Assembly (NCBI RefSeq): GCF_000788395.1 | Contig: NZ_CP009888.1 | Location: 2,252,001-2,316,000 of the forward strand | DNA length: 64,000 nt | DNA from: Pseudoalteromonas piratica | GTDB lineage: Bacteria; Pseudomonadota; Gammaproteobacteria; Enterobacterales; Alteromonadaceae | Reading direction: 5' to 3' | In this document: in pieces, positions 58,994-64,000 of the stretch | How the letters are laid out: every line of letters starts with the position of its first letter | How positions within the stretch are numbered: the first letter of the stretch is position 1 | Program-made: the position numbers and the translations under genes | The notes under the pieces: generated by a model | Databases searched by the model: none | Told to the model about the DNA's origin: nothing | What the model saw: the letters and a program-made list of their open reading frames with translations, nothing else

Positions 58994-60096
58994 TGGCTGT
59001 TGTTACGTTTGAAACAAAAAATACCGATAACGGCTTTGTTATCGGTATCGCAACCTTAAACGTTGAAAAGGCACTTAATGCGCTTAATCTTGAAATGATT
59101 GAGCTGCTATATAACCAGCTACTTGATTGGCAAAGTGATGAAAACGTTAGCATGGTGCTATTACAAGGTGCGGGCGATAAAGCGTTTTGCGCCGGTGGTG
59201 ATGTAGTTAGCTTGTTCAATGCAATGCATACCGGCGAGCCAAGCGACTACATCGAGACGTTTTTCACTAAAGAGTATCGTTTAGATTACCTTATACATAA
59301 TTATGCAAAGCCACTATGTGTGTGGGGTAACGGCATTATTATGGGTGGCGGCCTTGGTTTAATGGCAGGTGCATCGCACCGAGTATTAACCGAATCATCA
59401 CGTATCGCGATGCCTGAAATTACCATTGGTTTATACCCAGATGTCGGTGGCAGTTATTTTCTAAATAAAATGCCAACACAAGTGGGTTTATTTTTAGGAT
59501 TAACCGGCGCATCGATTAATGCCCAAGATGCACTTTATATTGGTTTAGGCGATACCGTAATTGAACATCAGTTTAAAAGTGAGCTAATTGATTCACTGAT
59601 AAGTACAAAATGGTCCACCAATGCGGATGAAAACCATCAGGCATTAAGTCATTTATTAACAATGTTTAATGCGAAAAGTGATATTGAGCTGCCAGCCAAT
59701 GTGGAATCACACAACGCAGTATTTGCTGCAATGGCAGAAGTTGAGGAACTTGTTGATAAGGTAGATGCCATTTTATCGTTTGAAACAAACGATAAATGGC
59801 TCACACGTGCGCAAAAAGGCCTTTCACATGGTAGCCCACTGAGTGCCCATTTAGTATATCAACAGCTTAAACATGCAAATGGCTTATCACTCAAAGCCTG
59901 CTTTCAAATGGAGCTAGGCATGAGTGTACGCTGTGGTCAGCTTGGTGAATTTAAAGAAGGTGTGCGTGCATTACTCATTGATAAAGACAATGCGCCTAAA
60001 TGGCAATTTGACGCCATCAGCAATGTAGATAGCGGTGTGATTGAATCATTCTTTAATGTTGAATGGCCAAACGGGCACCCACTAACGGATTTATAG
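58993..60096 (+). CDS. 3-hydroxyisobutyryl-CoA hydrolase
   Basis: This enzyme removes CoA from 3-hydroxyisobutyryl-CoA in valine breakdown, which lets the pathway avoid toxic methacrylyl-CoA. It is a crotonase-family hydrolase of 367 residues, longer than hydratases. The signature NGIIMGGGLGLMAG near 112-125 and MPEITIGLYPDVGGSYFL near 137-154 carries the Glu and Asp of HIBCH enzymes. It is translationally coupled to the hydratase and 8 bases from mmsB. Confidence 0.93.
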   Translation: MAVVTFETKNTDNGFVIGIATLNVEKALNALNLEMIELLYNQLLDWQSDENVSMVLLQGAGDKAFCAGGDVVSLFNAMHTGEPSDYIETFFTKEYRLDYLIHNYAKPLCVWGNGIIMGGGLGLMAGASHRVLTESSRIAMPEITIGLYPDVGGSYFLNKMPTQVGLFLGLTGASINAQDALYIGLGDTVIEHQFKSELIDSLISTKWSTNADENHQALSHLLTMFNAKSDIELPANVESHNAVFAAMAEVEELVDKVDAILSFETNDKWLTRAQKGLSHGSPLSAHLVYQQLKHANGLSLKACFQMELGMSVRCGQLGEFKEGVRALLIDKDNAPKWQFDAISNVDSGVIESFFNVEWPNGHPLTDL

Positions 60097-60104
60097 GAAT
60101 AATC

Positions 60105-60995
60105 ATGGCAAATATTGGATTTATTGGTTTAGGTAATATGGGCGGCCCAATGGCTGCAAACCTTGTTAAAGCGGGTCATGCAGTTACGGTATTTGACTTG
60201 AATGATTCTGCTGTATCTGAACTGGTTGAAAAAGGTGCGAATAGTGCCACAACGGCTTTAGCATGTGCTGAAGAAAAAGACTTTGTCATTACCATGCTAC
60301 CTGCAGGCAAACATGTTAAGTCTATCTATTTAGATGAAAACGGTGTTGGCGCAGCACTTACAAATAATACACAAGTGATCGATTGCAGCACAATTGATGC
60401 TGATACGGCTAAATTTGTTGCAAGTGAACTTGCTAAGCGCGACGTAAGTTTTGTTGATGCACCGGTTTCTGGTGGTGTAGCTGGCGCTACAAATGGCACA
60501 TTAACCTTTATTGTTGGCGGTAGCGATACAGAATTTGAAAATGCAAAAACTGTTTTAGCTGATATGGGCAAAAACATTTTTCATGCAGGGGATCATGGTG
60601 CAGGGCAAGTTGCTAAAATCTGCAACAACATGCTGCTAGCAATTTTAATGGCAGGTACCAGCGAAGCGCTTCAAATGGGTATCGATAATGGCCTTGATGC
60701 AAAAGTCTTATCAGATATTATGCTGCAAAGCTCTGGCCGTAACTGGACGTTAGAATTATATAACCCATGTCCGAATGTGCTTGAAAATGTGCCAAGCTCA
60801 AATGACTATAAAGGTGGCTTTATGGTTGACTTAATGGCAAAAGATCTTGGCCTTGCGATGGAAACTGCAAATAGCAGTCAATCAAATGTACCGCTAGGGC
60901 GTTTATCACAAAGCTTATACCAGTTAATGCAAAATCAAGAGATGGGTAATCTAGACTTCTCATCAATCTTTAAATTGTTTAATAAGGATTCTTAA
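60105..60995 (+). CDS. mmsB: 3-hydroxyisobutyrate dehydrogenase
   Basis: MmsB oxidises 3-hydroxyisobutyrate to methylmalonate semialdehyde with NAD. The N-terminal Rossmann [16 protein letters not shown] is at residues 5-20, [19 protein letters not shown] near 120-138, and the catalytic lysine in [12 protein letters not shown] near 170. A 14-codon upstream extension overlapping the hydrolase gene is rejected; the ATG at 60105 has AGGA before it and 296 residues fit the family. Confidence 0.95.
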   Translation: MANIGFIGLGNMGGPMAANLVKAGHAVTVFDLNDSAVSELVEKGANSATTALACAEEKDFVITMLPAGKHVKSIYLDENGVGAALTNNTQVIDCSTIDADTAKFVASELAKRDVSFVDAPVSGGVAGATNGTLTFIVGGSDTEFENAKTVLADMGKNIFHAGDHGAGQVAKICNNMLLAILMAGTSEALQMGIDNGLDAKVLSDIMLQSSGRNWTLELYNPCPNVLENVPSSNDYKGGFMVDLMAKDLGLAMETANSSQSNVPLGRLSQSLYQLMQNQEMGNLDFSSIFKLFNKDS

Positions 60996-60996
60996 C

Positions 60997-61758
60997 ATGC
61001 AAGTTAATGGTAAAACCATTGTTATTACCGGTGGTGCGCAAGGGTTAGGGCTTGCGATGGCAAAACACTTTGCAGATAAAGGCGCAAGTATTGCCCTTAT
61101 TGATATGCAACAAGAAATGCTTGTAAATGCAAAATCAGAGTTAGGCACTACCACGGGTGTTATTCGTACTTATGTCTGTAATGTAACGCAAGAACAAGAA
61201 GTTGAAGACACGTTTAACCAAATTAACAATGATTTTGGTCAAATTGATGGCTTAGTAAATAATGCGGGTATTTTACGTGACGGCTTATTCTTAAAAGTAA
61301 AAGATGGCAAAGTTGCAAACAAAATGTCACTTGAGCAGTTTCAATCGGTCATTGATGTTAACTTAACCGGCGTATTTCTATGTGGCCGAGAAGCGGCAAA
61401 CCATATGATTAATAACGGTAACAAAGGCGTTATTATTAATATGTCGAGTGTGGCGCGTGCTGGCAATATGGGGCAAACCAATTACGCTGCTTCAAAAGCC
61501 GGTGTTGTTGCAATGACAACCACTTGGGCACGTGAATTAGGCCGCTATGGTATTCGTGTAGCTGCGATTGCACCTGGTGTTATTCGCACCGCAATGACCG
61601 ATGCAATGAAGCCTGAAGCAAAAGAGCGTTTACTTAAAATGAAACCTGTTGGTCGTTTAGGTGAAGCAGATGAAATTGCGCATACAGCAAACTTTATTTT
61701 TGAAAACGACTTTGTTACTGGCCGCGTAATGGAAATTGATGGTGGTATCACTTTCTAA
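60997..61758 (+). CDS. SDR-family dehydrogenase, probable 3-hydroxy-2-methylbutyryl-CoA dehydrogenase
   Basis: This 253-residue short-chain dehydrogenase has the TGGAQGLG cofactor motif at 11-18, NNAGIL near 88-93, catalytic Ser in NMSSVARAG and YAASK near 166-170. Context at the end of the valine/isoleucine operon points to oxidation of 2-methyl-3-hydroxybutyryl-CoA from isoleucine (ivdG-type). FabG-like 3-oxoacyl reductases share these motifs, so specificity is inferred. One base separates it from mmsB. Confidence 0.88.
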   Translation: MQVNGKTIVITGGAQGLGLAMAKHFADKGASIALIDMQQEMLVNAKSELGTTTGVIRTYVCNVTQEQEVEDTFNQINNDFGQIDGLVNNAGILRDGLFLKVKDGKVANKMSLEQFQSVIDVNLTGVFLCGREAANHMINNGNKGVIINMSSVARAGNMGQTNYAASKAGVVAMTTTWARELGRYGIRVAAIAPGVIRTAMTDAMKPEAKERLLKMKPVGRLGEADEIAHTANFIFENDFVTGRVMEIDGGITF

Positions 61759-61780
61759 TCATTAAAGCATGTTTAAATCT

Positions 61781-61810
61781 AAAAACGAGTGGGCTTTCAC
61801 TCGTTTTTTT
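61781..61810 (+). terminator. Terminator of the valine/isoleucine operon
   Basis: AAAAACGAGTG (61781-61791), loop GGCTTT, CACTCGTTTTT (61798-61808), T-run. Confidence 0.87.
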
Positions 61811-61848
61811 CTTTATAATCAATAAAAAATTCAATTTATTTTCCTTGC

Positions 61849-63690
61849 ATGTCTAAAGCCATTCGTAATTTTTATATCAATGAAGAGCAATCTATTTACT
61901 TGCTTTCCCATATTGATGCTAAAAAACACAAGAAATGGCTTAAAATTTGTGAAAAGCAGCTCGAAAAACTGGGTTACCATGATGTCAAAGTAATTGGTTC
62001 AGGCGCATTTGGCTTTGTCTTTGTTGGTACTAATTCGCAAGGTAAAGAGTGTGTATTTAAGTTTTCTCGTATAACGCTTGCACAAAGTGTACGGGATCGC
62101 TTAGAAGACGAGGGCTATATGCTTTCGCAAGTAAAAAACCCCATGGTGCCGGAATTTTATGCATTTGAACGCATAAAAAAACAAGGTATCTTAATGATGG
62201 CCTATGCTAAAGGCGATAACCTTGAGCAAGTTAGTTTACAACAAGGCCGCGTGTCAGTACCTTTTTTAGTAAATCTTGGTCTCGAACTTCGCAATATATT
62301 GCTGGCCCTTCGTAATCATAAGACTGGCTTTACAGAACAACCTATAGTTCATGGTGATATCAAACCGTCTAACATAGTTTGGGATAAAGACACTAACCAG
62401 TTTTCCCTAGTGGATTGGGGCTCCAGTGTGTTTGCGCAAGAAGATGGCTTTGGCAACCCTGTAGCTGCCAACATGATGGATTTAATGAGCCATGATGCCA
62501 ATTACTCTAATGCTCGTATGGGTGATGTGTATTTTATTGGTGATGAGCAGATGTCGGGCGCTAAATCCTCGCCTCGTTTTGATGAGCAAGGTGTAGCATC
62601 TACACTTTATGCGTTAGCGTCTGCGCAATCATGTCGTTTTGGTAATCAAATCTTACCCGCTAAAAGTTTAGGCTTACCGGTTGAGTTTGCCAATATTATT
62701 GATGGTATGCTTAGTAAAGATAAAACAACGCGAGATTTATCTGGTGATTATTTTATTAAAAATATGCCCAAAATTGCCAAAAGTTATTTGCCTGATTTAA
62801 CCCTGCATCAAGATAAACCGCTCATTCCATTTTGGCACCATCCCTTTGATGATACACCGGATACTGTTGTTTACAGTTCACGAAAACAGTTCTTACGCCA
62901 AGCTGATAGTGAAAAACAACTCACAAAGGTGGAAGATGCCCAATTAGATAGATACTACAGAGAGTTTTTAGTGGATATGGGTGATACTGAAAAGGCCTTT
63001 TTAGCATCTATTTCACGTTTAGCAAAATACCCTGTGGTAGGCGGCCTAAGCTATCAATGGCGTGAAGATAATCTATATGTTGAATCTAATTTGGTGCTGC
63101 ATGATGAAACTTACCGTAAAGCCTTTACACAAGCTGTAAATAACACTATTCGTATTGCGCAGGGCATAAAACAAAAAGGGTTATTTAAGTGTTGTTTATT
63201 TGATGCAAGGCAGACAATTCAGCTTGAGCGAGACCAAGAGGGCGCGCTTATTTTTGATGAATTACCTACTTTAAAATATTCTGTCTCAGAAATGCCTGAC
63301 AGTGAAATAGTAAGGCCGCACAGTTACTTTGAAGACGGCAAAGACCCTGACGAACAACTATCTTTACCAAATGAAATTCTAAAAGCGGTATTCGGTTTAA
63401 ACCAAATTCACCACACAGGCTGTATTATCATAGAGTCACTGCCTGAGCGTATAAAAGTGCATTATTACTATCGTTTGCTAGATCCTGCTAAAAAAGGCCT
63501 ATTTGAAAACTTACTTAATCGTATTATGTCTAACATCGTACGTATACGTGATGTTGGCGTTGCAGGGTTTATGAAACTACCTTATAAGAACACGCGAGAA
63601 TTTTCTCTTTGTGATCAACATCCTAGCTTTTACTACCCGAAAAACCCCAAATTATTCATTGAAAATCAAATGGATAAGAGTCAATCATAA
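61849..63690 (+). CDS. Serine/threonine protein kinase-like protein with unassigned C-terminal half
   Basis: This 613-residue protein has a eukaryotic-type kinase domain at about 40-300. The glycine loop is GSGAFGFVFVG (50-60), the ATP lysine Lys71 in VFKF, a candidate Glu86/88, the catalytic loop HGDIKPSN (168-175, Asp170) and VDWG (188-191) in place of DFG. All catalytic residues are kept, so it could be active. Residues about 310-613 match no family I recognise and contain no membrane segment or signal peptide. It lies after the operon terminator with a poor ribosome-binding site and is a single gene in the window. The target is unknown. Confidence 0.82.
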   Translation: MSKAIRNFYINEEQSIYLLSHIDAKKHKKWLKICEKQLEKLGYHDVKVIGSGAFGFVFVGTNSQGKECVFKFSRITLAQSVRDRLEDEGYMLSQVKNPMVPEFYAFERIKKQGILMMAYAKGDNLEQVSLQQGRVSVPFLVNLGLELRNILLALRNHKTGFTEQPIVHGDIKPSNIVWDKDTNQFSLVDWGSSVFAQEDGFGNPVAANMMDLMSHDANYSNARMGDVYFIGDEQMSGAKSSPRFDEQGVASTLYALASAQSCRFGNQILPAKSLGLPVEFANIIDGMLSKDKTTRDLSGDYFIKNMPKIAKSYLPDLTLHQDKPLIPFWHHPFDDTPDTVVYSSRKQFLRQADSEKQLTKVEDAQLDRYYREFLVDMGDTEKAFLASISRLAKYPVVGGLSYQWREDNLYVESNLVLHDETYRKAFTQAVNNTIRIAQGIKQKGLFKCCLFDARQTIQLERDQEGALIFDELPTLKYSVSEMPDSEIVRPHSYFEDGKDPDEQLSLPNEILKAVFGLNQIHHTGCIIIESLPERIKVHYYYRLLDPAKKGLFENLLNRIMSNIVRIRDVGVAGFMKLPYKNTREFSLCDQHPSFYYPKNPKLFIENQMDKSQS

Positions 63691-64000
63691 AGTTCCAAAT
63701 TTGTTTTGAAAAAAACATAAATAAAAATTTTTATTCGCTTAAATTCATTTGAGTAAAATATAATTTTCCTATTCAAATTTATCTGCATTGTTTTCCCAAA
63801 TATGCAATTAAATCTTCATACATTTGTCATGTTTATTCTATCTAGCACGGATCGAATGTTTGATCTAACCTTATAAATATGGTCTTCTAGACAAGTGGCT
63901 TTTAAGCCAATTTACAATCTCAATATGTAAGTAAGGAGCAACTTAAATCTATGTAGAGCACTTCCATTTGTTAGTTAAAATTACTAACAAGGAAATGTTA
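63691..64000. other. Non-coding right edge of the window
   Basis: No gene is supported in these 310 AT-rich bases. A hairpin TTGTTAGT/ACTAACAA (63968-63975/63983-63990) extends outward by TTCC/GGAA. An AAGGAG-like sequence at 63932-63937 is followed by no usable frame. The region is probably the upstream region of a gene beyond the edge. Confidence 0.4.

Noticed and set aside
45704..61758. Catabolic island as a horizontally acquired element
   Set aside because: Base composition and codon use match the surroundings, no mobile genes or attachment repeats are seen, and this cluster is common in Alteromonadales.

Overview
The window looks like a chromosomal core segment of a marine gammaproteobacterium of the Alteromonadales, most likely Pseudoalteromonas or a close relative. 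The evidence is the AT-rich DNA, the strongly E. coli-like informational genes (asnS, gyrA, rpsA, ihfB, nrdAB), the conserved order serC-aroA-cmk-rpsA-ihfB-lapA-lapB-pyrF, and the LiuR-type branched-chain amino acid catabolic cluster. No tRNA, rRNA, insertion sequence, prophage or CRISPR array was seen. This is an inference from protein sequence and gene order; no database was searched.

Layout. 1-2108: start of ETF-ubiquinone oxidoreductase (cut by the window edge), divergent from etfBA. 2377-4719: asnS, then a small membrane protein overlapping a P-loop kinase. 4736-9719: biotin genes, bioA divergent from bioBFCD around a BirA-type operator. 9853-13114: htpX, purEK and two small unknown genes. 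13115-20210: an intergenic region with an orphan terminator, a lipoprotein S9 peptidase, a rhombosortase-like protease, gamma-glutamyltransferase and NAD-malic enzyme. 20269-23609: a Tsx-like porin and a histidine-rich TonB-dependent receptor with Zur-like boxes. 23779-27522: nrdAB-yfaE. 27923-32165: ubiG-gph divergent from gyrA. 32289-39686: serC to pyrF. 39777-45261: a small unknown protein, a DEAD-box helicase/CvfB-like pair, trhO and asnB. 45704-61758: the liu operon (leucine and isovalerate to acetyl-CoA and acetoacetate) divergent from a valine/isoleucine operon (thiolase, mmsA, acyl-CoA dehydrogenase, hydratase, hydrolase, mmsB, SDR). 61849-63690: an unusual serine/threonine kinase-like protein.

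How the genes work together. The acyl-CoA dehydrogenases of the catabolic cluster hand electrons to ETF and ETF-QO, encoded at the other end of the window. Four palindromes with the same 7-4-7 geometry (GTTTACG-N4-CGTAAAC) lie in the two divergent intergenic regions of these loci. Both sites can therefore be read as one LiuR regulon. The rest is mostly housekeeping.

Nothing here is clearly a new defence or biosynthetic system. The best leads are a possible small RNA or leader attenuator before the S9 peptidase, the protein kinase with an unassigned C-terminal half, the membrane protein/P-loop kinase pair, strong hairpins without U-tracts, and terminators built into coding ends. Several genes start at a codon other than the most upstream one; the start used is given in each entry.
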